Shown here piece after piece: positions 27,863 through 36,550 of a stretch of DNA of 64,000 bases (position 1 is its first letter; each line of letters opens with the position of its first letter). The position numbers were made by a program, and so were the translations under genes. The notes under the pieces are model-generated. The model made no database searches. It saw only the letters and a list, made by a program, of their open reading frames with translations, and had not been told where the DNA came from. This stretch comes from Wolbachia endosymbiont (group E) of Neria commutata. GTDB taxonomy: Bacteria; Pseudomonadota; Alphaproteobacteria; Rickettsiales; Anaplasmataceae. The stretch is from the NCBI RefSeq assembly GCF_964026735.1, contig NZ_OZ034692.1, forward strand, positions 682,001-746,000, read 5' to 3'.

Positions 27863-28192
27863 CTTATAAAAGATATTATATATACGCTCCCAGAGACTAG
27901 GGCTGAAAGGGCTGAATACCAATCTTGCAATCTAATCAACTTTTGTAAGTCAGTTCTCGAAAGAGATTAGACATACTGTAATTGCTATTGAGTAGAAGCA
28001 TTATATCGGGTTAGATGTCTCACTCACAGAAACTTTTATTAGTATCGTTGATGAGAAAGGAAAGATTAGCCCCCCTGCGAAAAGTAAAAAAACAGCATAA
28101 TACCCGAAGCAATTGGATTAAAAATTACTTGATTATAATGTTTTTTTATATATACTCTAAATATATTAATATTACATTAAAGGAGATAAGTT
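27863..28192. mobile_element. Intergenic region with a solo IS5-family left end
   Basis: No gene is seen in this 330-base gap. At 28064-28080, agcccccctgcgaaaag matches the left end of the intact IS at 43470-43486, then the similarity stops, leaving only about 17-20 bases of the element. The rest is AT-rich and holds the promoter of the gene at 28193, whose ribosome site AAAGGAGATAAG is unusually strong. Confidence 0.5.
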
Positions 28193-28903
28193 ATGTCAAC
28201 TTACGTAGATAATTTGGGTCGGTGCCGCGGTAAAAACATTGCACTTACATTTCTCATTATTCCAGCTGGTTTATCTTCTATAGCTTCTTTAGTGACAATT
28301 TCAATGCCATACTGGAGCCCAGCTCCAATTGCATTCTTTGCTCCACCCGCTCCACTTGTAGCTTTTGCAGCTACTCCTCTTGGTATGGGTATACTAGCTG
28401 GTTTTGCTGCATTGTTTGCTCTAATGGCTGTTCTTGCAATATCTCATGTTATCGCAAACAATAAAATATCTGAAATGGAAGGTCCAAAGATTGTTTTGTG
28501 TAATGAAAGAAGCTTAATTCTAGAGGTACAAAAAACAAATGGGGATTATGAGTACATAACGACCAAGTATCAAAGGAAGAATGACGATGATAAGCTTATA
28601 CCAAATGAATTTTGTATGGGTTTCACTAATTCAGAAGGAGAGAGAGTACGCATTGTCTTTACCAATAATAAACCAATACTATCTGGCAATTATGTAGGAT
28701 TATTGATAGCTTCAGTAGAAGTAAAAGGCAGCAATGATAACTATGTACTAAAAGAAGATTTAGAAGACCAATTAAGTGCATTGGGTTTAGGTACTGGAGA
28801 CAATGATAAAAAAGAACTCATTACACCTTTTATAAAACCAACTGTTGCAACACCAAAACTTCAAAAAATTGGTGGACAAGACAAGCCAGCAAGGAGTCAC
28901 TAA
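28193..28903 (+). CDS. Hypothetical protein with an N-terminal hydrophobic hairpin (Inc-like layout)
   Basis: Protein of 236 residues that I do not recognise. Residues 15-37 and about 50-85 are strongly hydrophobic, separated by a Pro/Ala/Trp-rich turn (MPYWSPAPIAFFAPPAP), giving a two-helix membrane hairpin. The remaining 150 residues are soluble with a beta-rich middle (NERSLILEVQKTNGDYEYIT; RVRIVFTNNKPILSGNY) and a Lys/Pro-rich tail. The strong Shine-Dalgarno argues for real expression. The layout resembles bilobed inclusion-membrane proteins of other intracellular bacteria, but that is inference from shape only. It faces the convergent coiled-coil genes. Confidence 0.65.
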   Translation: MSTYVDNLGRCRGKNIALTFLIIPAGLSSIASLVTISMPYWSPAPIAFFAPPAPLVAFAATPLGMGILAGFAALFALMAVLAISHVIANNKISEMEGPKIVLCNERSLILEVQKTNGDYEYITTKYQRKNDDDKLIPNEFCMGFTNSEGERVRIVFTNNKPILSGNYVGLLIASVEVKGSNDNYVLKEDLEDQLSALGLGTGDNDKKELITPFIKPTVATPKLQKIGGQDKPARSH

Positions 28904-28968
28904 AAGCTTTGAGAGATAGAGGAGATTATGGAAGTTTATCATTTATATTGGGAAGTGCTATGGCTTCA

Positions 28969-30210
28969 TCAAATTGGGCTATGATCGGCAAGATATTCAA
29001 GTAGACCAAACTCGCTGGTTATAATCGGGTTCACATCATGTGCAACTTTTTCACTACTTTCGTCACAAACAATACTAGATTCAGCTTGATAATTTTCGCT
29101 TTGACTTAGTGATAAATAGTGTTCATGAGATAAATAGTGTTCATGAGACGAAGAATGGTGAATCTCACTTCCTGTGTGGTAATTCATATAATTGAACTTG
29201 CCATTTTGATAGTAGCAAAACTCATCGACCAGCGTCCCAATTTTTTCGTTGGATTCAATTTCATGCACATTAACTGCATAACCCTGAGAGCTAACAGCAC
29301 CTGGTTTTAATATAAAATACGATCCATTCTGAAAATTAATCTTATTTAGAGTTTTAATTTGTTGTAAATCTAGAGATTTAAATTCGTTCGCAAGAGAACA
29401 AAAAGTTGGATCGTATTTTTTATATTCAAAGAGCTCATTGCCCAATTGATTTGTGAGCACCAACATATAATGTGTGGGCATTTCTGAATTTTCTACAACC
29501 TTGAGAAGGTTAAATTCTGAAGGAATGACTATATCAACTCCTGTTTCAGGGTTATGCATGTGTAATTGACCGCTACAAAAGTAATATCCGGTCTTAGAGA
29601 ATTTACCAATAACACCTTTGCCCTCAATTGCTATTTTAGTTGAATTATTATCACTTTGAATTATTTTTATCTGATCTTTTTTTTCTTTATATGCGCTAGA
29701 ATAAGGTGTTGTATGTGGTATTCGCTGCTCCATATCTTTAATTTCTTCTTCTATTTTCTCAATAGCTTGAGCGGCTTTTTCTACAGATACTTGGGCTTCA
29801 CTTGCAGAATTTTGTGATTTTTCTGCAAAATTTTGAGACTTATCTCTTGCATCTACTGCTCTTTCTGCAGATACTTGGGCTTCACTCGCAGAATTTGATG
29901 AATTTTCAGCGAAAATTTGAGATTCATCTCGTGCATCTACTGACTCTTCCGCAGCCTGTTTAGCTTTGATTCTTGAGCCATCAGCTCTTTGAACAACTTT
30001 CCTGCTTGTTCGTTGTGCATTTAGAGAGTCAGACCCAACTTGGTGAACATCTCGTTCAATTTCTTGCGTTCTTTCCTGAATCTCTTGTTGTCTTTCATCT
30101 ACTTGTGTAAACATATCCTTAACTTCTAAAACTTCTGATTCGATTTGTGTTACCTGCGAATTTATCTTTTCTATTTCTTTTACCGTTTTCTCTTCACTTA
30201 AGTCTACCAT
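28969..30210 (-). CDS. Coiled-coil protein with 28-residue repeats, phage-fibre-like architecture
   Basis: Protein of 413 residues. Residues 1-160 are an almost continuous charged coiled coil with a 28-residue near-repeat (SASEAQVSAERAVDARDKSQ and variants; period 84 bases, visible at 29785 and 29869). The C-terminal 230 residues form a beta-rich globular part (FSKTGYYFCSGQLHMHNPET) and a Ser/His tail with a tandem YLSHEH repeat (18-base unit twice, 29111-29146). Its ATG overlaps the stop of the upstream gene (30204-30210), so translation is coupled. Trimeric tail-fibre or adhesin-like stalk is an inference; no family is recognised. Confidence 0.65.
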   Translation of the reverse strand: MVDLSEEKTVKEIEKINSQVTQIESEVLEVKDMFTQVDERQQEIQERTQEIERDVHQVGSDSLNAQRTSRKVVQRADGSRIKAKQAAEESVDARDESQIFAENSSNSASEAQVSAERAVDARDKSQNFAEKSQNSASEAQVSVEKAAQAIEKIEEEIKDMEQRIPHTTPYSSAYKEKKDQIKIIQSDNNSTKIAIEGKGVIGKFSKTGYYFCSGQLHMHNPETGVDIVIPSEFNLLKVVENSEMPTHYMLVLTNQLGNELFEYKKYDPTFCSLANEFKSLDLQQIKTLNKINFQNGSYFILKPGAVSSQGYAVNVHEIESNEKIGTLVDEFCYYQNGKFNYMNYHTGSEIHHSSSHEHYLSHEHYLSLSQSENYQAESSIVCDESSEKVAHDVNPIITSEFGLLEYLADHSPI

Positions 30211-31987
30211 ATTTTTCGCATTCCTTTTACTCTATTTGCTGATTCACTTACGTTTTTTTCCAAAAGCCTGCGTATATCGTGCATTGTTAGCATTTGTGTA
30301 GTTTCTTCACTCACATTTTCTTCCACTGTACTTCTTTTTACCTTATGCGCTTTTCTTAACAGATTACTCTTATCTCTATTTAAATTTGAGTAGCGTTGGG
30401 CAATATCATGCAATGAATTAATGGATGCATCTTTTGCTGACGTGGCCTCTTTTGCAGAACTCTGTGCTTGATTGGCAAAGCCTTTACTTCATCTCTGGCA
30501 TTTTCTGCAGATTTTTGTGCAATTTCTGCCTGTTGTGCTGCTTCTTCTCCCTGTTTGAAGCTATTTCGAACATTCAAATCCCTTGCTGCACGAGGTTTTT
30601 GTAAATTTTTTATAATAGACTCAATGTCAATTTCAGGATATTTTTCTGCAAATACTTTAATTATTAACCCAGTGTTGTTTGGATCAGTTAAAATTGCTAT
30701 GACATTTTGTTCAAGATCTGAACTCTTTTCTAAAAGCTTATCAATAAGTAGCGATGGATCAGTAATTTTATCACTAACAATATCTTTAGCTTTATCGCTT
30801 CCAACCTCTTTGACAAGTTTATCGGCAAATCTAGTGTCTCTGACACCGCGAATTTTATTTCGAATAATTGCTTCAGTAGTATTGCTACCAAGAGCCTCTA
30901 TGAGCTCTTTTATAACTTTATCTTGATCTACTTTATCCACAACATCCTGCACATCAACCTTATCTGTTACTTTCTTTACAGCTCTATCTTCCACTGATCT
31001 TTTGTTCATTCTTTTTGCAACTTCTGACACTATGCTGTTGCCATTAGTTCTATCAAGCAGTTCATCAGCAACATTTTCTTGAAAATCTTGATCACCTTTC
31101 AGCTGATTTTTAAGCCAACTTGATAATGGATGTTGATTGGATGAATCTGCATCAATCACTGCTTTTCCTAAATCATTTCCTTTCTGAGTTAATAAGAATT
31201 TAGCAACTTGTTCTGCAGTTGCACCTGGAATTCCTTCAAAGCCTCTATCTCCCTGAACACCTTGAGATCCTGTAGGGCCTGCTGGACCAGCTTCTCCCCT
31301 TACGCTATTTTTAAAGCTTTGATCACCTTTTAGTAAATCTTTTATATCGCCTTTAAAGGTTTCATCCTCCTCAACTTGGCGTTTAACTCTATTTACAACT
31401 GTGGATATTGCTTTGCCTTTAACTTGTGCGGTACTCAGGGCTGCAGAGTGGCACTCTTCTAATTCTAAATTTTTTTGTGCTAGTTCTTCGATGTTTGCAG
31501 GTAGTGTTAATTGCAAAGGATCTATATCTGGTAATGGAAATTTATTATATTCAGATTGACTGGTTGGCTTGCCATTTTCATCTGAAAAATAACCATATTG
31601 AATGCCATTTTTTAATTCTATAGTGAAATATCCACTATCAGCACCTACATATTTTATAGCAGCATCACTAACGTTTCCACCTCCTATAAACTTTATTTGA
31701 GAGGTTGCTGCATCAAAATAGGGATATACAACAGGTAATTCTCCTATTTGTTTGTCTTGTGTAGAATCATCTCCATCAATATGATCAATTCTCACAACTT
31801 TTACTTCTTTACTCCATGATGGAACAAATTTTAAGAATTTATTTGTGCTACCATAATTATACTCTTCTACATCAATAAGTCTGCCATCCTTGGTCAGTAT
31901 ATTTCTTGGATCACAAATTATTTCACTTGAACCTACAGGACGAGTTAATTCTCTCTTATTCCCTACGTCCCACATAGACAATTTCAA
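30204..31987 (-). pseudogene. Collagen-like/coiled-coil protein, broken by a one-base frameshift
   Basis: Two reading frames join into one gene. The first (from 31987, TTG; or ATG at 31975) covers residues 1-503 and then turns into unrelated sequence after DEVKA near 30480. If one base is added in that stretch, the frame continues naturally (AFANQAQSSAKEATSAKDAS) into the ORF ending at 30204. The restored product is about 594 residues. It has a beta-rich N terminus, a collagen-like stretch of eight G-X-Y triplets (GEAGPAGPTGSQGVQG and on), long helical segments with LKGDQxF repeats, and a terminal coiled coil. The start overlaps the upstream stop. Whether the shift is a real mutation or a sequencing slip cannot be told here. 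Confidence 0.65.
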
Positions 31988-32301
31988 TAACCCTTTATCA
32001 TCTTTTTTGCATATAAATAATCTTGTATTTTACTAAATTGATAAGATTCTACTAGTCTAGTGTTATGTATACTTGAATGGTTAGCATGGAATTGAAATTT
32101 CTGCCATTGTTGATCTACATCGAAGTACCCTGGAGAAAAATTAAATATATCGCTAATACTAATGTTACTTGCAGGAGTAGTAACTTTTACCTTAGCATGA
32201 TCTTCTTCTGTTCCTTGGCTTGAAGGGTTAATTTTAACTGTATTCCCATCATCCTTTTCTAACTTACAGACAATTTTAATATCATTGTTAGGAATGAACA
32301 T
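31984..32301 (-). CDS. Small hypothetical protein, first gene of the coiled-coil set
   Basis: Protein of 105 residues with no recognised family and no signal or membrane segment. The N-terminal half is beta-like (NDIKIVCKLEKDDGNTVKIN), the C-terminal half aromatic and helical (FDVDQQWQKFQFHANHSS; SYQFSKIQDYLYAKKMIK). The stop overlaps the start of the collagen-like gene (31984-31987), so the three genes 32301 to 28969 form one translationally coupled operon. It could be a chaperone, head or attachment piece for the fibre-like proteins, by context only. Confidence 0.55.
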   Translation of the reverse strand: MFIPNNDIKIVCKLEKDDGNTVKINPSSQGTEEDHAKVKVTTPASNISISDIFNFSPGYFDVDQQWQKFQFHANHSSIHNTRLVESYQFSKIQDYLYAKKMIKGY

Positions 32302-32392
32302 TTCTTTGACTTGTTTCCTATTAGCTTAAGAAAACTATTTAATATATAAATTGTCATGAAATTTTTATGAATGCTATTTTTCACATAGCCTA

Positions 32393-32417
32393 GCACCCTA
32401 TGAATGAAAGTGGGTGC
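32393..32417. terminator. Hairpin GCACCC/GGGTGC beside the XRE gene
   Basis: Six-base perfect arms with a 13-base loop, followed on the plus strand by aaagctttttt. It lies 18 bases beyond the XRE gene's stop (minus strand), where a terminator is expected, but the U-run is on the other strand. Confidence 0.3.
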
Positions 32418-32434
32418 AAAGCTTTTTTGAGACG

Positions 32435-32710
32435 CTAAGTAGGTTCAGAATTGTGCTTTATTTTTACGTGTACGTCTTGATCCAATGCGACCAAAAGATT
32501 AATCAGATATTCTAAAGCAAAACCCTCAACTCTTGATCTATTGATCTGAGATACTTTAGGTTGATCGATGTTTAGAGCACTTGCTGCCTTTTTCTGCGTT
32601 TTGTACCTCTTATTTATTAATCGAGCAACAATCTTTATTAACTCCAGTTTTGTATCTTTTATATTGCCGAACTCTATTACCATAGAGCAACCTAATTGTG
32701 AATTTTTCAT
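32435..32710 (-). CDS. XRE-family helix-turn-helix regulator (HigA-like)
   Basis: DNA-binding protein of 91 residues. The helix-turn-helix lies at about 38-66 (KKAASALNIDQPKVSQINR), of the HTH_37 type found in antitoxins of HigBA-like modules and in phage regulators. The start ATG at 32710 has a near-perfect site AGGAGG 7 bases upstream. No toxin gene lies on either side: rpmG is 23 bases upstream and the downstream gap is empty, so it is either an orphan antitoxin or a regulator co-transcribed with rpmG. Confidence 0.75.
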   Translation of the reverse strand: MKNSQLGCSMVIEFGNIKDTKLELIKIVARLINKRYKTQKKAASALNIDQPKVSQINRSRVEGFALEYLINLLVALDQDVHVKIKHNSEPT

Positions 32711-32733
32711 AAATAACCCTCCTTATGAAAAAA

Positions 32734-32934
32734 CTACTTTAACTTTTCTTCTTTAAACAATACATGCTTTCTGACCACTGGGTCATACTTTCTAAACTCT
32801 AGCTTTTTAATAAGTTTTTTTGGGTTACGCTTTTTGACGTAAAAATAACCTGTCAATTTTTCTTCACCATCCCTCGCTATTTTGGTTGCAGTGCTAACCA
32901 ATTTAACAAGCAGAGAAGCATTTTTTTTAGCCAT
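32734..32934 (-). CDS. rpmG: 50S ribosomal protein L33
   Basis: 66 residues from [16 protein letters not shown] to the conserved end [19 protein letters not shown]. This is the cysteine-free (zinc-independent) form of L33. The longer in-frame start 16 codons earlier gives sequence foreign to L33, so the ATG at 32932-32934 is used. It is followed closely by the XRE gene on the same strand. Confidence 0.95.
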   Translation of the reverse strand: MAKKNASLLVKLVSTATKIARDGEEKLTGYFYVKKRNPKKLIKKLEFRKYDPVVRKHVLFKEEKLK

Positions 32935-33099
32935 ATTTATGATAATACAATGAATTTCATGTAAGTTTATTACGCAAAGCACTAAAAGTCAATCGCTTTA
33001 TACTACTAGTAATAACGCAAACTGCAAAATTCTTGACAGTAAGCAGTGCATTGGATAGTATACTCATTAATTTCAATGGCAAGAGCGAACGGTACATAA

Positions 33100-34902
33100 G
33101 TGGCAACTAGTGTTAAAAGGTTACTGTTAATAGAAAGTTCTATCTGTTCTGATGAGGTAAGGGTTGCCTTATCAGTCAATAATAAGGTTGTAGAATTTGA
33201 ACAAGAATTTAGGGAAAAAAAACAATTAAGGGGTAATATATATGTTGCTTATGTAAAGCGTATAGAACCTTCTTTGCAAGCTGTTTTTATCGAATACGGT
33301 AAAAATAAGCAAGGTTTTTTGTCTTTTTTCGAGATATCTCTGGATTATTTCAATATTCCGGAAAAAGAAAAGGAAGCTCTTTTTGAGCATTACTCAAATG
33401 ATCATTGCGCAGAAGAAGGTAATGATACTAAGACAACTGTTTCTTCAGATCACACAAATAGTAAGAGCAGCAGTGAATCCGGTAATGATTTTGTTAGAGA
33501 AGTACCTTTATACAAGAAATACAAATTACAGGATGTTATTTCAGTAAATCAAAAAGTATTGGTTCAGCTTACTAAAGAAGAACGAGGTAACAAGGGAGCC
33601 TCATTTACAACATACATAACCTTAGTAGGTAGATACTGTGTTTTTATGCCAAATTCCATGAGTAAAGGTGGAGTATCGCGTAGAATTGAAGACTCTAGTG
33701 TTAGAAAACAACTAAAGGAAGTGCTTGATTTACTAAATTTACCAAGAAGGTCAGGTTTAATAATAAGGACTGTTGGTTCAGGAAAAAGCAAGAAAGAAAT
33801 TGAACAGGATTACAATTACTTATCTTCGTTATGGCAGAATATACAAAAAAATGTTTCTTCTATAAATGCTCCATCATTAGTCTATAATGAAGCAGACATA
33901 ATTATGAGATCTGTCCGTGATTTTTGTGGCAATGATGTAGAAATCGTAATAACTGGAAGGGAAGCTTTCGAAGAAGTAAGAAAGTATGCTCAAAATGCGT
34001 TAAGAGGCAGTAAATTACGTTATAGGTTATATAGAGGTTCTATTCCAATATTTACCTACTACGGCATTGAGGATCAAATTTCTGAACTATATAGCAATAG
34101 AGTGAAGCTTCCATCTGGGGGATCTCTAATAATAACTTTAACTGAGGCATTTGTTTCAATAGATGTGAATTCAGGAAAAATGACAGGAGAAGATAGTATA
34201 GAGGAAACAGCTTATAGAACCAACATGGAAGCAGCACCTGAAATATCCAGGCAAGTAAGCCTAAGGGGATTATCAGGGTTAATAGTGGTCGATTTTATTG
34301 ATATGCTAAGGTACCAATATTGTAGAGCTGTTGAATCTGCTATAAGACAAGCATTTAAGCAAGATAAAGCTAAGGTTCAATTTAGCTATATAAACGACTT
34401 TGGCTTAATGGTATTTTCAAGGCAAAGAATTAAACCAAACATACAGGAAGTTAACACCACAGAGTGCTCTTACTGCAAGGGAATTGGAAGGGTAAAATCC
34501 AGCGAAGTAATTGTGACATCGATACTCAGAGATTTACAATACATTGCAAATAAGAATCGAAATAAATTATTTGATTTAGTAGCACATGGTGCAGTTGTAG
34601 CACATATTTTTAACAATAAACGGAGTACTGTTGCTATAATAGAGAATGAGTACAATATTACACTCAATGTCAGTATTGATAATAGTTTAGATGTGGATGC
34701 ATTCACTTTAAAACAAGGAGAAGATATTCATTTAAATGGTCATGCTGAAATCACTAAGCCATTGGAAAATTCTGGATATCAAATTGAAAATAATAAAAAT
34801 GTTAGCAACGAGAAGTCTCATAATTTAAATAAACTACAAGAAAAAGTTGGTAGCTTTTGGTTGGCTAAGTGGTTTTCACGCCTTTTTAGTTCAAATAACT
34901 AG
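33100..34902 (+). CDS. rne: Ribonuclease E/G family endoribonuclease
   Basis: Endonuclease for mRNA turnover and rRNA/tRNA processing. The 600 residues start at GTG 33100. An S1-like RNA-binding domain sits at the N terminus (RGNIYVAYVKRIEPSLQAVF; KQGFLSFFEI), interrupted by an acidic Ser-rich insert around 105-130. The catalytic DNase I-like domain holds the magnesium aspartates in AFVSIDVNSG and GLIVVDFIDML. The zinc-link CSYCKGIGR is near residue 456. The long C-terminal scaffold of enterobacterial RNase E is absent; only about 110 extra residues follow the zinc-link. Confidence 0.93.
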   Translation: MATSVKRLLLIESSICSDEVRVALSVNNKVVEFEQEFREKKQLRGNIYVAYVKRIEPSLQAVFIEYGKNKQGFLSFFEISLDYFNIPEKEKEALFEHYSNDHCAEEGNDTKTTVSSDHTNSKSSSESGNDFVREVPLYKKYKLQDVISVNQKVLVQLTKEERGNKGASFTTYITLVGRYCVFMPNSMSKGGVSRRIEDSSVRKQLKEVLDLLNLPRRSGLIIRTVGSGKSKKEIEQDYNYLSSLWQNIQKNVSSINAPSLVYNEADIIMRSVRDFCGNDVEIVITGREAFEEVRKYAQNALRGSKLRYRLYRGSIPIFTYYGIEDQISELYSNRVKLPSGGSLIITLTEAFVSIDVNSGKMTGEDSIEETAYRTNMEAAPEISRQVSLRGLSGLIVVDFIDMLRYQYCRAVESAIRQAFKQDKAKVQFSYINDFGLMVFSRQRIKPNIQEVNTTECSYCKGIGRVKSSEVIVTSILRDLQYIANKNRNKLFDLVAHGAVVAHIFNNKRSTVAIIENEYNITLNVSIDNSLDVDAFTLKQGEDIHLNGHAEITKPLENSGYQIENNKNVSNEKSHNLNKLQEKVGSFWLAKWFSRLFSSNN

Positions 34903-35416
34903 ATATAGAGCTTCTAAAGAAGAAATAAAGTATCAGTTGAAGCGTGGACTCTCATTAAGCTAATCCGTAATCGTTCACCCAATGGCATCAAAATGCTTAA
35001 ATTACAGAATTTCAAGATTCTATGACAGTAGCCCCCTGCGAAACAACGTAAAGCAAGTTGCTGATAAAATCTGGTAAGAAATCCCCAGCCCAAAAATTAT
35101 TAAAAACTATGCCGCAAATTCACAATACCCGCAATAATATTGAATCTCATGTTATATTTCTTCTGAAAATTGCGGTAAACATTTGACATTATTTTGAAGA
35201 TTTTTATCTCGCGAATTTTATTTTCCACACGCATCCTGAACGATGCCAACTTTCGTGCCATGCTCCGTGAAGCAGTATATATACCCTTTTTGTTGAATTA
35301 TGTAAGACATTGAACGCTGCTACCATATTGCTTCTTAACTATCTAAAAATAGTTTCACTTTACTTAATATTTAACCTGTTGTATTTATCTTTAATAAAAT
35401 ATTACTTCATCAGAAT
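34903..35416. mobile_element. IS graveyard: truncated inverted copy of the IS5-family element
   Basis: No intact gene. Bases 35032-35255 are the reverse complement of the right-hand 224 bases of the IS at 44223-44446, from the terminal repeat CCCCCTGCGAAACAACGT to the codons for LASFRMRVENK, with scattered differences. The other three quarters of the element are gone. The flanks carry further short pieces (gcttaaattacagaatttcaag at 34996; tagcagcgttcaatg, inverted, near 35320, sharing 12 bases with 16757). Confidence 0.8.
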
Positions 35417-36550
35417 ATGCTACAACTATTCACCTTACTTGCTATTATAGCTTTTGCGGCATTTTTTGGTCACTCGGTAGCCATAGAAGCAAAAACTTTT
35501 TTATATTCAGTGAGTCTCAGTATCAAAGAGGTTTTGTTGTTTATAATGCCATTCATTGTTTTCACTCTAATCTTTAGTAGTGTGAATAATCTAAAACAAT
35601 CAGCTGTAAAGTTTATATTATTACTTGTAATAACAATTTTTTTATCAAACCTAGCTTCAAGCCTAATAGCTTATTCTGTTGGATATTTTATAATAAAGAA
35701 TACTGGCTCTATGCACGATATAGCGCAGCACAAAGAAGCGATAGCTCCTTTATGGTCATTTGAACTTCCTACACTACTTTCTAATTTTCATGCTCTTGCT
35801 TTCGGGTTTATATCAAGCATCATCGCCTCTTTGTTGTTACCTAAAAAAAGTAAAGAACTTTCACAAAAAATGTTAGATTTAACTCTATTTGTTTTGAAAG
35901 TGTTTTTGACACCCGTTATTCCAATATTTGTACTTGGGCTTGCTTTAAAAATGCAGCACGACGAGGTTTTATCTTTAATATTCAAGAATTACTCAATAAT
36001 TTTTATTATTATAACATCTGTGGCTTACCTTTATGTTTTCCTCCTATACGGGGCAGCAAATTCATTCAAGATTACAAATTGGGTAGCTAGTATAGGCAAT
36101 ATGATGCCAGCATTTATTACTGCAATGAGCACAATGTCCAGCAATGCAACCATGCCACTCACGCTCGAAGGAAGCAAAAAAAATGTAAAGCAAGATAATG
36201 TGGCATCGTCTGTGATACCAATAACTGCTAGTTTTCATTTAGTAGGTGACTGCTTTTTTATTATAATATTGTCAATGATGATCACTTCTGGTTATCCACT
36301 TTGTACAACAGACTATGTGACCTTCCTTGTTTATTTTTTATTATTCAAATTTGCTATCGTTGCAGTGCCAGCAGGTGGAATTGTGGTAATGCTACCTATT
36401 CTTGAAAAGTATCTTAAATTCTCTCCGGAGATGCTTTCATTAATCACAGCATTATATATAGTATTTGACCCAATAATCACTTCAGCAAATGTTATGGGTA
36501 ACGGTGCATTCACTATGATGTTTACAAAACTCTATAACAAACTTAAGTGA
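35417..36550 (+). CDS. Dicarboxylate/amino-acid:cation symporter (DAACS family)
   Basis: Inner-membrane symporter of 377 residues with about eight hydrophobic helices, related to GltP/DctA, which import glutamate or C4-dicarboxylates with H+ or Na+. Family features are the serine-rich segment MPAFITAMSTMSSNATMPLT (helical hairpin 2 region) and, near the end, VFDPIITSANVMGNGAFTMM, matching the substrate-binding region around helix 8. Import of host dicarboxylates fits a bacterium running the TCA cycle without full glycolysis. The stop overlaps the tsaB start (TGATG). Confidence 0.87.
   Translation: MLQLFTLLAIIAFAAFFGHSVAIEAKTFLYSVSLSIKEVLLFIMPFIVFTLIFSSVNNLKQSAVKFILLLVITIFLSNLASSLIAYSVGYFIIKNTGSMHDIAQHKEAIAPLWSFELPTLLSNFHALAFGFISSIIASLLLPKKSKELSQKMLDLTLFVLKVFLTPVIPIFVLGLALKMQHDEVLSLIFKNYSIIFIIITSVAYLYVFLLYGAANSFKITNWVASIGNMMPAFITAMSTMSSNATMPLTLEGSKKNVKQDNVASSVIPITASFHLVGDCFFIIILSMMITSGYPLCTTDYVTFLVYFLLFKFAIVAVPAGGIVVMLPILEKYLKFSPEMLSLITALYIVFDPIITSANVMGNGAFTMMFTKLYNKLK

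Noticed and set aside
29785..29955. CRISPR-like array suggested by 84-base spacing
   Set aside because: The repeats are coding, adjacent without spacers, and explained by the coiled-coil repeat. No CRISPR array or cas gene is seen anywhere in the window.
28193..32301. WO prophage region
   Set aside because: The fibre-like proteins suggest phage ancestry, but no terminase, portal, capsid, baseplate or integrase gene is present in the window.
32435..32710. Complete toxin-antitoxin module
   Set aside because: Only the XRE component is present; no RelE/HigB-like ORF lies within several hundred bases on either strand.
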